Assembly: GCF_900068895.1 (NCBI RefSeq)
Contig: NZ_CDPK01000004.1
Span: 68,222-132,221 of the forward strand
Direction of reading: 5' to 3'
DNA length: 64,000 nt
Source: Erwinia sp. ErVv1
Lineage (GTDB): Bacteria; Pseudomonadota; Gammaproteobacteria; Enterobacterales; Enterobacteriaceae
Within the stretch, counting starts at the first letter, position 1; each line of letters begins with the position of its first letter. Under the pieces are notes generated by a model. It had not been told where the DNA came from, made no database searches, and was given only the letters and a program-made list of their open reading frames with translations. Both the position numbers and the translations under genes were made by a program. This document shows, one piece after another, positions 20,127-30,907 of the stretch.

Positions 20127-21227
20127 ATGCGCCAGCGCCGCCTGCCCTGCCTGCTAATACGGGGGGGCACCTCTAAAGCCGCCTGTTTTCTTGCCGACGA
20201 TCTGCCGGAAGAGCGGGATCTTCGCGATCGCGTACTGCTGGCGGTGATGGGATCGCCGGATATCAGGCAGATCGACGGGCTGGGCGGCGGCGATCCGCTG
20301 ACCAGCAAAGTCGCCATCGTACGTGCTTCCCAGCGGGAAGATGCCGACGTGGATTATCTTTTTGCCCAGGTTAACGTCGATCGCGCCAGCGTCGATTACG
20401 GGCAGAACTGCGGCAATGTGCTGGCGGCTATTGGCCCCTTTGCGCTGGAGCGGGGGCTGGTGAAAGCGGCTGGCGAGACCACCGGCGTGCGGATTTTTAT
20501 GGAAAATACCGGCCAGATAGCAACGGCGCAGGTCGCCACGCCGGACGGTGAAGTCTGCTACGACGGCACGCTGAAAATTGACGGCGTGCCGGGAACGGCG
20601 GCAGAAATTGTGCTGAACTTCAGTGATATTGCAGGCTCCAGCTGTGGCGCGCTGCTCCCCACCGGCAACGTGCGCGACACTGTTGAGGGTGTTGATATCA
20701 CCTGCATTGATAACGGCATGCCGGTGGTGATCCTGCGTGCGGCGGATTTCGGCCTGAGCGGCTATGAATCACGCGAGCAGCTCGACGCAGACCAGACGCT
20801 TAAGCGCCGTCTGGAATCGATTCGCCTGCAGGCCGGTCCACTGATGAATCTGGGCGATGTGAGCCAGCGAACCGTGCCCAAAATGAGCCTGCTGGCCGAG
20901 CCGCGCGAGGGCGGCGCAATTTGCAGCCGGACCTTTATTCCTCACCGCTGCCATGCCTCGGTCGGGGTGCTGGGCGCGGTCAGTATTGCCAGCGCCTGCC
21001 TGCTGCCGGGCAGCGTGGCCGAGGGTCTGGCGCGTATCAGCGATGCACGCGATCAGCGCCTGAGCGTTGAGCATCCCAGCGGGGAATTTAGCGTTATTTT
21101 GCAGCGTGACGAGCAGATGACGCTGACGGGCGCAGGGTTACTGCGCACGGCCAGGTCGATCTTTGACGGCGAAGTGCTGATCCCGGACGCGGTCTGGCCA
21201 GCGACAACCACTCACGGAGCGCCATGA
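20127..21227 (+). CDS. galD: 4-oxalomesaconate tautomerase (PrpF family)
   Basis: Converts the keto form of 4-oxalomesaconate to the enol form used by GalB. The start at 20127 lies one base after the galC stop and gives 366 residues. The N-terminus RLPCLLIRGGTSKAACF and the segment VDYGQNCGNVLAAIGPFAL are the PrpF/GalD double-fold hallmarks with active-site cysteines. A second conserved region near 268-300 includes VPKMSLLAEP. The position between galC and the dehydrogenase gene supports the assignment. Confidence 0.88.
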   Translation: MRQRRLPCLLIRGGTSKAACFLADDLPEERDLRDRVLLAVMGSPDIRQIDGLGGGDPLTSKVAIVRASQREDADVDYLFAQVNVDRASVDYGQNCGNVLAAIGPFALERGLVKAAGETTGVRIFMENTGQIATAQVATPDGEVCYDGTLKIDGVPGTAAEIVLNFSDIAGSSCGALLPTGNVRDTVEGVDITCIDNGMPVVILRAADFGLSGYESREQLDADQTLKRRLESIRLQAGPLMNLGDVSQRTVPKMSLLAEPREGGAICSRTFIPHRCHASVGVLGAVSIASACLLPGSVAEGLARISDARDQRLSVEHPSGEFSVILQRDEQMTLTGAGLLRTARSIFDGEVLIPDAVWPATTTHGAP

Positions 21228-22135
21228 TGATCAATATTACCTTTATCGGCTTTGGCGAGGCCGGGGGCATTTTCGCAGCGGATCTGGCCGATCGTGCCGT
21301 AGTCACCGTTTGGGATCGTAAGTTTATCACTCCGTCCGCACAGGCCGAATCGCTGGCGGACGAGCAGGCCAGGCTCCGACAAAAAGCGGCCGGGGCGGGC
21401 GTGCGGGTGGCGGGATCGCTGGCGGAGGCGCTGGACAATGCCACGCTGATATTCTCCACCGTTACCGCCTCCCAGGCGCTGGCGGTCGCCACCGAAGCCG
21501 CCGCGCTGCTGAAGCCTGGACAGGTATTTCTCGATCTGAACTCTGTTTCCCCGGCGACCAAACAGGCCGCTGCCGCACAGGTACAGGCCAGCGGTGCCGA
21601 TTATATTGATGTGGCCGTGATGTCACCCGTCCCCCCTAAGCGCCTGGCAACACCGCTGCTGATCGGAGGACTGGAGGCCGAGGCAATAGCCCGTAAACTG
21701 GAGACGCTCGGGCTGAACAGTCGCTTTCAGAGTCAGCAGGTGGGCGAAGCCTCGGCAATAAAGATGTGCCGCAGCGTGATGATTAAAGGCCTCGAGGCGC
21801 TGACCACCGAGTGTCTGAGCGCCGCCCGTCGATATGGCGTTGAACAGCCGGTGCTGGCATCCCTGCACGCCAGCTTTCCTTCGCTGGGCTGGAACGATGC
21901 GCTGCCGGACTACCTGATTAGCCGCGTCGCCGAGCACGGCCAGCGCAGAGCAGAGGAGATGCGGGAAGTGGTAAAAACGCTGGAAGATGTCGGTGTGGAT
22001 GCCGCCATGAGTCAGGGGATTGTCACCACGCAACAGGGCCTGGTGGATGCCCTGCGCCAGCGTCAGCTGACTTATCAGCAGCTTACGCCCTTCAACTGGC
22101 AGCACACCCTGGATACATTATTTAAGGACAGATGA
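21224..22135 (+). CDS. NAD(P)-dependent dehydrogenase with DUF1932 domain
   Basis: A 303-residue beta-hydroxyacid-dehydrogenase-like protein. The N-terminal Rossmann motif ITFIGFGEAGGIFA (about 4-17) binds NAD(P), and the C-terminal DUF1932 domain follows from about 190, with the lysine-containing motif EASAIKMCRSVMIKG near 175-190. It overlaps the galD stop by four bases, so it is cotranscribed. No reaction of the known gallate route needs it; it may reduce a keto or tartronate-like intermediate, or deal with a different substrate of the cluster. Function is open. Confidence 0.8.
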   Translation: MMINITFIGFGEAGGIFAADLADRAVVTVWDRKFITPSAQAESLADEQARLRQKAAGAGVRVAGSLAEALDNATLIFSTVTASQALAVATEAAALLKPGQVFLDLNSVSPATKQAAAAQVQASGADYIDVAVMSPVPPKRLATPLLIGGLEAEAIARKLETLGLNSRFQSQQVGEASAIKMCRSVMIKGLEALTTECLSAARRYGVEQPVLASLHASFPSLGWNDALPDYLISRVAEHGQRRAEEMREVVKTLEDVGVDAAMSQGIVTTQQGLVDALRQRQLTYQQLTPFNWQHTLDTLFKDR

Positions 22136-22136
22136 G

Positions 22137-22595
22137 ATGAAAAAGCATTTACTTGCCGCCATCCTGCTGATGGCAGCAGCGGGCGGTAGTCAGGCAGCCT
22201 CCGCACCGGATCTTAATGCAGACCGGGCCTGGCAGGTGATCGCACAGGTGAAATCCACGCTGGCAGCGGCGCACAGTACCGGCTGTGTCGCCGTGGTTGA
22301 TGGCGATGGCCTGCTGCTGGCCTTTCAGCGGCTCGATGGCGCACCGCCCGGCTGCGTTGAAGCCTCGCTGGGCAAGGCGCGCACCTCGGCCCTTTATCAC
22401 ACGCCGTCGCTGAAAATGATGCAGCGTCTGCAAAAAGGGGAAACCACCGTGCTGGCGATCCCGCAGGCGGTGGCGCTTGGCGGCGGTTACCCCCTCTCTC
22501 TTAAAGGTGATGTTGTCGGCGCCGTTGGCGTCAGTACACCCCAACAGGAACTGGATAATCAGGCGTCGGAATCCGCAGCCCGTTCGCTGCACTGA
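22137..22595 (+). CDS. Exported HbpS/GlcG family protein
   Basis: 152 residues with a signal peptide (MKKHLLAAILLMAAAGGSQA|AS). The mature part shows the HbpS/GlcG fold: CVAVVDGDGLLLAFQRLDGAPPG, KARTSALYHTPS and the C-terminal GGGYPLSLKGDVVGAVGVS. HbpS of Streptomyces binds haem outside the cell; many GlcG-like proteins lie next to redox enzymes of organic-acid breakdown with unknown roles. Here it starts two bases after the DUF1932 gene and precedes a haem/flavin dehydrogenase, so a role in haem handling or as a periplasmic sensor for that complex is possible. Confidence 0.8.
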   Translation: MKKHLLAAILLMAAAGGSQAASAPDLNADRAWQVIAQVKSTLAAAHSTGCVAVVDGDGLLLAFQRLDGAPPGCVEASLGKARTSALYHTPSLKMMQRLQKGETTVLAIPQAVALGGGYPLSLKGDVVGAVGVSTPQQELDNQASESAARSLH

Positions 22596-22626
22596 CCCGG
22601 ACAACATGTACTTAAGGACTCATCCC

Positions 22627-23238
22627 ATGCCCCTTACACGTCGTCGACTTCTGGCCAGCTCAGCGGGACTGCTGGCTGCCGGTGTCCTGACCCGGTGGTT
22701 ACCGGGCGGCGCCGTTAACGCTGCTGCCCCGCAGGCGCAGGCCTTTCTGTTACCGGATAATTTTCTCCTGCTTTCCCGGCAGCTAACCGGGACCACCAGC
22801 CCCGACCCGCTGCTGGCGCAGCGGCTTCACCGCTGGCTACATACCACGGTTGAAGACCTTGACTACAACGTTGACCGCCTCACCGCGCTGCTGGCGAAGG
22901 AGCACGGGCAGACGCTACCCGCGTCTCTTCCCCCTGACCTTCAGGCACTGGCCCATATGATTATCTCCGGCTGGTATCTCGGCGTGGTCGGGAGTGAGCA
23001 CCCTCGCTGCATCGGCTTTGAAAATATAGTCAGCTATCAGCTGGTCAGGGACACCCTTCTTCCGCCCAGCTATGCCCCGGGCGCGCCCAATTTCTGGACG
23101 CAGCCCCCGGCAGAAGGAAGCCAGGTGGGCGGACTGCCCCTCGCCGCGAATGCTAATACGCCCGCGCAGGCGATCGTCGCCGATAAAGGTTACCCGGCTG
23201 CCCGTCAGCACATGACAAAGGAGAGTCTGCATGGCTGA
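22627..23238 (+). CDS. Small (Tat-exported) subunit of a membrane sugar/acid dehydrogenase
   Basis: The start at 22627 gives 203 residues opening with a twin-arginine signal (TRRRLLASSAGLLAAGVL), which is needed to export the cofactor-loaded flavoprotein subunit by hitch-hiking. The rest matches the small gamma subunit of FAD-dependent gluconate/sorbitol/glucose dehydrogenases in layout: a helical domain with SGWYLGVVGSEHPRCIGFEN. It overlaps the large subunit start by eight bases. The sequence gives no catalytic motif of its own. Confidence 0.8.
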   Translation: MPLTRRRLLASSAGLLAAGVLTRWLPGGAVNAAAPQAQAFLLPDNFLLLSRQLTGTTSPDPLLAQRLHRWLHTTVEDLDYNVDRLTALLAKEHGQTLPASLPPDLQALAHMIISGWYLGVVGSEHPRCIGFENIVSYQLVRDTLLPPSYAPGAPNFWTQPPAEGSQVGGLPLAANANTPAQAIVADKGYPAARQHMTKESLHG

Positions 23239-24844
23239 ATCATTAAGCGCAGATGTGGTCGTGATTGGTGCCGGTATAGCGGGTTCGCTGGCGGCGCTGA
23301 AAATGGTGAAGGCGGGTGCTTCGGTGCTGATGCTGGAGTCCGGCCCTGAGATCAAAAGGGATCAGGCGGTGGAGTACTTCCGCAACTCCCCGTTTAAAGG
23401 CGACTTTACCGAGCCTTATCCGCCCGAGCCCTGGGCGCCGCAGCCCAAGTTTATCCCGGTGGATAATGAGTATCTGATCCAGAAAGGCCCTGATCCCTAT
23501 CGCGCGCAGTATCTGCGCGGGATCGGCGGCACCACCTGGCACTGGGCCGGACAGGCGTTTCGCCTGCTGCCGAACGACATGCGCCTGCACTCGCTGTACG
23601 GCGTGGGCCGCGACTGGCCCATCAGCTATCAGCAGCTCGAGCCCTGGTACTGCGAGGCCGAATATCAGATGGGCGTCTCCGGTGACGCAGATCTCTCCTC
23701 GCCGCGCTCCCGCCCCTACCCGCTGCCCGGCATCCCGCTGCCCTACGGCTTTGAGCGGCTCAAACAGCGTCTTGCTCCGTTGGGCTATGAGGTGGGTATT
23801 GGCCCGCAGGCCCGCAACAGTCAGCCTTATGATGGCCGCCCCGCCTGCTGCGGTAATAACAACTGTATGCCCATCTGCCCGATTGATGCGCAGTACCACG
23901 GCGGCATCTCGGCGCGCAAAGCCCTTGATGCGGGCGTGCGGGTCGTTGCCAACGCGGTGGTGTACCGCATCGAATCCGATCCGCAGGGGCGGATCCAGGC
24001 GGTGCATTATCTCGACCGCAACCGGGAGAGCCACCGCGTCACCGGCCGGTGCTTTGTGCTGACCGCTAACGGCCTGGAAAGCCCGAAAATTCTGCTGCTC
24101 TCCACCAGCTCGCACCATCCGCAGGGTATTGCTAATCGCTCTGGCATGGTCGGACGCAACCTGATGGATCACCCCGGATCGTCGGTGGAGTTCTATGCTG
24201 ATGAACCGGTCTGGTTTGGCCGCGGCCCGATGCGACCGGGGAGTATCAATAACCTGCGCGAAGGCGCGTTTCGCCGCACGCGATCGGCAGTGCGCATTGA
24301 CTTTGCGAACACCTCGCCGGTGCGCTATCTGACCGAGCGTCTGGTGCGTCAGGGCTTCTATGGTAAAGCCCTGAACGAGAAGCTGCGCTGGCAGGCAGAG
24401 CGCTTCGTCCTGCTGAAGTCGCTGCTGGAAATGCTGCCGGAGCCGGACAACCGCGTCACGCTCAGTCAAACGAAGAAAGATGCCTGGGGCATTCCAAAGC
24501 TGGAGGTTTACTACCGCTTTCCGCAGTACGTGCATCGCGGCTATGACCAGGCCGCCGCTGATTTTAAACGCATCGTGGCGCAGATGGGTGGCCGCGACGC
24601 CGCATTCAGTCCGCGCGGCGTGTACGACAACAACCAGCATATTACCGGCACGATGATCATGGGCAACGATCCTGAGAACTCGGTGGTCAATGCGGAGTGT
24701 CGTGCGCACGATCATCCCAACCTGTTTATTGCCGGTACCGGGATCATGCCCTCCTGCGCCACGGTCAACTCTACCCTGACCGGCACCGCGCTGGCGCTTA
24801 TGATGGCGGACAACGTGTTGAAAACGCTCAGAGGTGCCGGATGA
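23231..24844 (+). CDS. GMC flavoprotein large subunit with 3Fe-4S cysteine cluster
   Basis: The 537-residue catalytic subunit oxidises a polyol or sugar acid in the periplasm. The N-terminal FAD-binding Rossmann motif VVVIGAGIAGSLAAL lies at 9-23. Cys206, Cys207, Cys212 and Cys216 (CCGNNNCMPIC) form the 3Fe-4S site known from FAD-glucose dehydrogenase, passing electrons to the cytochrome subunit. The C-terminal GMC segment contains the catalytic region around NQHITGTMIMG and NLFIAGTGIMPSCATVNSTLT. It forms an operon with the small subunit and the tri-haem cytochrome. Gluconate (2-keto-forming) is a candidate substrate because a GntP permease is adjacent; a cyclic acid such as quinate is also possible. 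Confidence 0.85.
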   Translation: MAESLSADVVVIGAGIAGSLAALKMVKAGASVLMLESGPEIKRDQAVEYFRNSPFKGDFTEPYPPEPWAPQPKFIPVDNEYLIQKGPDPYRAQYLRGIGGTTWHWAGQAFRLLPNDMRLHSLYGVGRDWPISYQQLEPWYCEAEYQMGVSGDADLSSPRSRPYPLPGIPLPYGFERLKQRLAPLGYEVGIGPQARNSQPYDGRPACCGNNNCMPICPIDAQYHGGISARKALDAGVRVVANAVVYRIESDPQGRIQAVHYLDRNRESHRVTGRCFVLTANGLESPKILLLSTSSHHPQGIANRSGMVGRNLMDHPGSSVEFYADEPVWFGRGPMRPGSINNLREGAFRRTRSAVRIDFANTSPVRYLTERLVRQGFYGKALNEKLRWQAERFVLLKSLLEMLPEPDNRVTLSQTKKDAWGIPKLEVYYRFPQYVHRGYDQAAADFKRIVAQMGGRDAAFSPRGVYDNNQHITGTMIMGNDPENSVVNAECRAHDHPNLFIAGTGIMPSCATVNSTLTGTALALMMADNVLKTLRGAG

Positions 24845-26166
24845 GATTGCCCTTTTTACCTCTCCTTATGCTTTTCTCCCTGCTGTTAAGCCTTCAGGCG
24901 CAGGCGGACGAGGCGCAAATTGCGCGCGGGGCGTACCTGGCCACCGCATCTGACTGCCTGGCCTGCCATACCGCGACCCACGGCAAGCCGCTGGGTGGCG
25001 GCTTTGCGGTGAGTACGCCGTTTGGGCAGATTTACGGCAGCAATATCTCCTCAGACCCGGAGTACGGCATTGGCGGCTGGAGCGAAGATCAGTTTGTCGC
25101 GGCGGTCCGCGAGGGCGTGGCGCCAAACGGCCGACAGCTGTATCCGGCCATGCCCTATGATGCATTCCGTAAAATGCGCCGCGAGGATGTGCTGGCGATC
25201 CGCGCCTGGATCCTCTCGCAGCCCGGCGTTCACCAGCCCTCACCGCAAACGCATCTGCCCTTTCCCTTTAATCAGCGCTGGGGACTGCGCGTCTGGAAGT
25301 GGTTTAACCTCGATCGCGGTGAATTGCAGCCGGATCCGACGCGGAGCGCAGCGTGGAATAATGGCCGCTATCTGGTGGAGGCGCTGGCACACTGCGGCAC
25401 CTGTCACACCCCGCGAACGCTCACCTTAGGCATGGATAACGATCGTCCGCTGGCGGGCGGCGATCTCGGCGGCTGGATCGCCTGGAATATTACGCCGGAT
25501 CGCAATGCGGGCATCGGTGACTGGACGGAGGATCAGCTGGTTCAGTATCTCAAAACCGGCTATGTGGCCGGCCGCGCCAGCGCATCTGGCCCGATGGCCG
25601 AGGCGATCGAGCACAGTATGCAGCATCTGCCGGAGCAGGATCTGCGCGATATCGCTGACTATCTGCGCTCGGTAAAACCGGAGGGGGATAAGACGCAAAC
25701 CCGGCCACGCAGCGAGTGGGGACAGCCCGACTGGCAGGTGATGGGGCTGCGCGGGGCCAGCGAGCAGCAGCGCCTGGCGCAGCCGGGCGCGGTGCTGTAT
25801 GCCGGTAACTGCGCCAGCTGCCACGGCGCGCAGGGCAGCGGTTCGGGCAGCGGCTTTGGAGCCTACCCTTCGCTTTATCACCATACCACCACCGGCGCGT
25901 CCGACAGCCGGAATGTCGTATCGGTGATCTTAAATGGCGTGCGGCGGCATACGTCACAGGGTGAGATCCTGATGCCCGCCTTTGCCTCTGAGCTGAGCGA
26001 TCGGCAGATAGCGGATATCAGTAACTACGTCAGCCTGCGCTTCGGCAATCCGGCAGCGGCAAAGGTCAGCGAAAAGCAGGTCGCCGCCTGCCGTAAGGGA
26101 TCAAAACTGCCCGCGCCGCCGGTTTACAGTGAGGGTACTCTGATTAACCGTAGCCAACGACCTTAA
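24841..26166 (+). CDS. Tri-haem cytochrome c subunit of the GMC dehydrogenase
   Basis: The start at 24841 overlaps the flavoprotein stop (ATGA) and gives 441 residues with a signal peptide ending near QAQA|DE. Three covalent haem motifs are visible: CLACH at 39-43, CGTCH at 185-189 and CASCH at 324-328, each in its own cytochrome c domain with later methionines as candidate axial ligands. Such subunits take electrons from the FAD/3Fe-4S subunit and deliver them to ubiquinone at the inner membrane. It is the last gene of the long plus-strand run beginning at galB and ends overlapping a small minus-strand frame. Confidence 0.88.
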   Translation: MRLPFLPLLMLFSLLLSLQAQADEAQIARGAYLATASDCLACHTATHGKPLGGGFAVSTPFGQIYGSNISSDPEYGIGGWSEDQFVAAVREGVAPNGRQLYPAMPYDAFRKMRREDVLAIRAWILSQPGVHQPSPQTHLPFPFNQRWGLRVWKWFNLDRGELQPDPTRSAAWNNGRYLVEALAHCGTCHTPRTLTLGMDNDRPLAGGDLGGWIAWNITPDRNAGIGDWTEDQLVQYLKTGYVAGRASASGPMAEAIEHSMQHLPEQDLRDIADYLRSVKPEGDKTQTRPRSEWGQPDWQVMGLRGASEQQRLAQPGAVLYAGNCASCHGAQGSGSGSGFGAYPSLYHHTTTGASDSRNVVSVILNGVRRHTSQGEILMPAFASELSDRQIADISNYVSLRFGNPAAAKVSEKQVAACRKGSKLPAPPVYSEGTLINRSQRP

Positions 26167-26398
26167 AGCCCTCGTCTGTGCCCGGCTCAGTGAAATAACG
26201 CATTATCAGGTTGAACTGCTCATCCGCTGCTGGATAATCAGGCAAGGCCGCCGCATCAGAGGCGTGCAGGCGGGATTGCCAGACTTCATCAGGAACGTTG
26301 AGTGCGAAGTTAATCATCGTGAAGCCATCATCCATATGCACGATCTGCTGGAGAATGCCGGGCGTTGTGCGATATAGGGCATTAATGAACAATCGCAT
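26144..26398 (-). CDS. Small protein (84 aa) downstream of the GntP permease, unknown
   Basis: The ATG lies inside the last codons of the permease gene (overlap 17 bases), which suggests translational coupling, and the frame stays open for 84 residues to 26144. The product MRLFINALYRTTPGILQQIV... is a balanced soluble protein with an amphipathic start and an acidic middle, and I recognise no domain. Its 3' end overlaps the convergent cytochrome gene by 23 bases. Coupling and composition favour a real gene, but no family is recognised. Confidence 0.45.
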   Translation of the reverse strand: MRLFINALYRTTPGILQQIVHMDDGFTMINFALNVPDEVWQSRLHASDAAALPDYPAADEQFNLIMRYFTEPGTDEGFKVVGYG

Positions 26399-27701
26399 TA
26401 ATAATCAGTACGCCGGCCAAACCCAGGAAGGAGATCAATGTTTCCATCACCGTCCAGGTTTTTAGCGTTTCGACCAGGGTAAGATTGAAATAGCCCTTAA
26501 ACAGCCAGAAGCCCGGATCGTTGACGTGAGAGGCAATCACGCTGCCGGATCCCACCGCCAGCACCATCAGCGCCGGATCGGTGTGGGTGATCGCCACGAT
26601 CGGCGTAACGATACCGGCGGTGGTGATCGCCGCGACCGTCGCCGACCCCAGCGCCACGCGTAGCATCGCCGCGACCGTCCAGCACATCAGCAGCGGCGAC
26701 AGCGACGACCCCTTCATCAGGTTGGCAATGTAGTCGCCTACGCCGCTGTCCACCAGCACCTGCTTAAAGGCCCCGCCCCCGGCGATAATGAACACGATCA
26801 TGGCGATGGCCGCGATCGAACTGCCGCAGATATCCATCACCTCCTCCATTTTACGACCGTTGCGCAGCCCCAGCGTCAGCACGGCGACCACCACCGAGAT
26901 AAACAGCGCCACCGCCGGATTACCGACAAACTCAAAGAACTGCCGCAGCGCATTCTCTTTCGGCATCGTCAGCTCGCAAATAGCCGCCAGCGCCATCAGG
27001 ATCACCGGGATCACCGCCGCAAAAATGCTGGTCCAGAAGCCCGGCATTTCATGCTCTTCAAAGATTTTCGGGTTAAACAGCCCTTCCGGCGGGCTGTGCT
27101 CAAAGCTTTTAAGAAAGCGTGAGAAGAGCGGCCCGGCAATAATCACCGTCGGCAGCGTAATGATCAGCCCGTACAGCAGCGTGGTGCCGATGTTGGCACC
27201 AAATATCGTGGCGATAGCCGTGGGGCCGGGATGCGGCGGCAGAAAGCAGTGGGTGACCGAAAGCGCCGCCACCATCGGCACGCCAACGTAGAGCAGCGGC
27301 AGCTGGGCCGCCGCCACAATGGTAAACACCAGCGGCAGCAGCAGCACAAATCCCACCTCATAAAACATCGCCAGCCCGACGATCAGCCCGGTGACCACCA
27401 GCGCCCACTGCAGGCGCGCTTTGCCGAAGGCTGCAATCAGCGTAGTGGCCACGCGCTGTGCGGCACCGGTGTCCGATACCAGCCTGCCGAGCATGGCACC
27501 GAACCCCAGTATTAATGCCAGGCTGCCGAGCGTGCCCCCGACGCCTTTCTGGATCGAAGCGATGACCGCCAGCGGCGTCATGCCCTCCGCCACCCCGACC
27601 ACGGCAGAAACAAAAATGAGTGCAATAAAGCCATTCACTTTGAAGACGATCATCAGTACCAGCAGCAGGATCACACCAAGCACAATAAAAGTAATGGGCA
27701 T
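26382..27701 (-). CDS. GntP family gluconate/sugar-acid permease
   Basis: A 439-residue inner-membrane H+ symporter with about twelve to fourteen hydrophobic segments. Family landmarks include GFGAMLGRLVSDTGAAQRVA, the PPHPGPTAIA motif (about 153-162), and SHVNDPGFWLFKGYF near the C-terminus (about 392-406), all typical for GntT/GntU/GntP. The start at 27701 follows CAGGGA. It is convergent with the dehydrogenase operon, so it may take up gluconate or the keto-acid formed in the periplasm. There is no gluconokinase gene nearby. Confidence 0.88.
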   Translation of the reverse strand: MPITFIVLGVILLLVLMIVFKVNGFIALIFVSAVVGVAEGMTPLAVIASIQKGVGGTLGSLALILGFGAMLGRLVSDTGAAQRVATTLIAAFGKARLQWALVVTGLIVGLAMFYEVGFVLLLPLVFTIVAAAQLPLLYVGVPMVAALSVTHCFLPPHPGPTAIATIFGANIGTTLLYGLIITLPTVIIAGPLFSRFLKSFEHSPPEGLFNPKIFEEHEMPGFWTSIFAAVIPVILMALAAICELTMPKENALRQFFEFVGNPAVALFISVVVAVLTLGLRNGRKMEEVMDICGSSIAAIAMIVFIIAGGGAFKQVLVDSGVGDYIANLMKGSSLSPLLMCWTVAAMLRVALGSATVAAITTAGIVTPIVAITHTDPALMVLAVGSGSVIASHVNDPGFWLFKGYFNLTLVETLKTWTVMETLISFLGLAGVLIINAIVH

Positions 27702-27809
27702 CGTAGTTCCCTGAAAGAGTTAGCATTGGATAGTTAAGGTGTAGTCTCCTGCGGCTTCGTCTGCCCTCTTCCATGTTGAATTGTTGGGCGCGCATCACAC
27801 TCCGGTTAA

Positions 27810-29888
<2,079 letters not shown>

Positions 29889-29896
29889 TCGGTCGA

Positions 29897-29940
29897 GGTT
29901 GAGTTTACCGGGGGGTGAGGCTGAGTATACCGGTGGGTGA
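29897..29940. repeat. 22-bp imperfect direct repeat after fadH
   Basis: Two adjacent 22-bp copies (29897-29918 and 29919-29940) differ at three positions and lie in the gap between fadH and the convergent phosphatase gene. Confidence 0.7.
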
Positions 29941-29971
29941 TAAAGCCCGGACGCGGCCCGGGCCCTCTCTT

Positions 29972-30790
29972 TTATTTCCCGCTCCACGCCTTGAGGTTCG
30001 CGTCGCGCGTTTGCAGCTTTTGCTGCGGCGTCAGTTGGTTATAACCCTGCCCCAGCCCGCTTTCCCAGTCGCCGTAAAGCGGGTTCGGCAGAATAATAAA
30101 CTGGGTGCCAAACAGGCGATGGTTTTGATTCACAAAGGCGCGGCGCTGGGCGTTACCCTGGTGGTAAGTGGCGGCGCCGTAGTCGTTAAGGTTATCGCCG
30201 ATATAAAGCACCACGTTGTAACCTTCCGCCCGGATGGCGTCAAACCGCGCCTGCTTGTTGGAGCTGTCGGTTTTCAGCCTTAGCGTTTTGTCATTTACGC
30301 CGGTAAAGCCCAGCCGCTTCAGATTATCTGCCGTGGCAGCGGCGTCCTGACCGTCGCGGTTTGAGACGTAAAACATGGTGCCGCCGTGGCTGTTAACGTA
30401 GTTGGCAAACGCTACCGCGCCCGGTATCGCCGTCGCCTGACGCGCCTGAGTCCACGCAGACCAGGTTTTATCGCTAAACGGCTGGTTGGCCTTTACCTGC
30501 CAGGCGCTGTAGGCGCTGTTATCAATCATCGTTTCATCCAGATCGACGATTACCGCTTTTGGCTTACCGGTCAGTGAAGCGGAATGGTCAAAGGCGAGCG
30601 TGGCAAAGTTAAACGCCTGCCAGGCCAGCGCCTGGTACTCTCCCGACTGCTGGAACCAGTTCAAAGCCATCACCGACTGCTGATTAAGTTGATTGGCGGC
30701 ATCCTGCTGGTGGCTGGCGCAGCCGGACAGCGTCAGGGCGACCAGCACGGCGGCCCCGGTTAAACCTGTTCTGTTAATCTTCATTCTCAC
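29972..30790 (-). CDS. Lipoprotein acid phosphatase, e(P4)/class C family
   Basis: An outer-membrane or periplasmic lipoprotein phosphatase that removes phosphate from nucleotides and related esters. The lipobox LTLSGC places the lipidated cysteine at residue 24. The HAD motif IVDLDETMIDN (nucleophile Asp83, Asp85) and the later YIGDNLNDYG are the class C/5'-nucleotidase lipoprotein e(P4) signatures. Length (272) is normal. A GTG start at 30790 is spaced well from GGGA; an ATG two codons later is the alternative. It is divergent from the laccase-domain gene. Confidence 0.88.
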   Translation of the reverse strand: MRMKINRTGLTGAAVLVALTLSGCASHQQDAANQLNQQSVMALNWFQQSGEYQALAWQAFNFATLAFDHSASLTGKPKAVIVDLDETMIDNSAYSAWQVKANQPFSDKTWSAWTQARQATAIPGAVAFANYVNSHGGTMFYVSNRDGQDAAATADNLKRLGFTGVNDKTLRLKTDSSNKQARFDAIRAEGYNVVLYIGDNLNDYGAATYHQGNAQRRAFVNQNHRLFGTQFIILPNPLYGDWESGLGQGYNQLTPQQKLQTRDANLKAWSGK

Positions 30791-30907
30791 TGGCGTTTCC
30801 CTGTCTGAAAGTTTTAGAAGGAGGGGTGAAATAACGCCTTAAAATGTCGCATTTCCCGCATAATGTGAAGAGATTGTTCTCCTGCTGGCTACCGATAAGG
30901 AAACCCT

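Noticed and set aside
23243-24715. 490-residue minus-strand frame opposite the GMC dehydrogenase
   Set aside because: Shadow of a GC-rich gene; no domain, while the plus strand has FAD and 3Fe-4S motifs.
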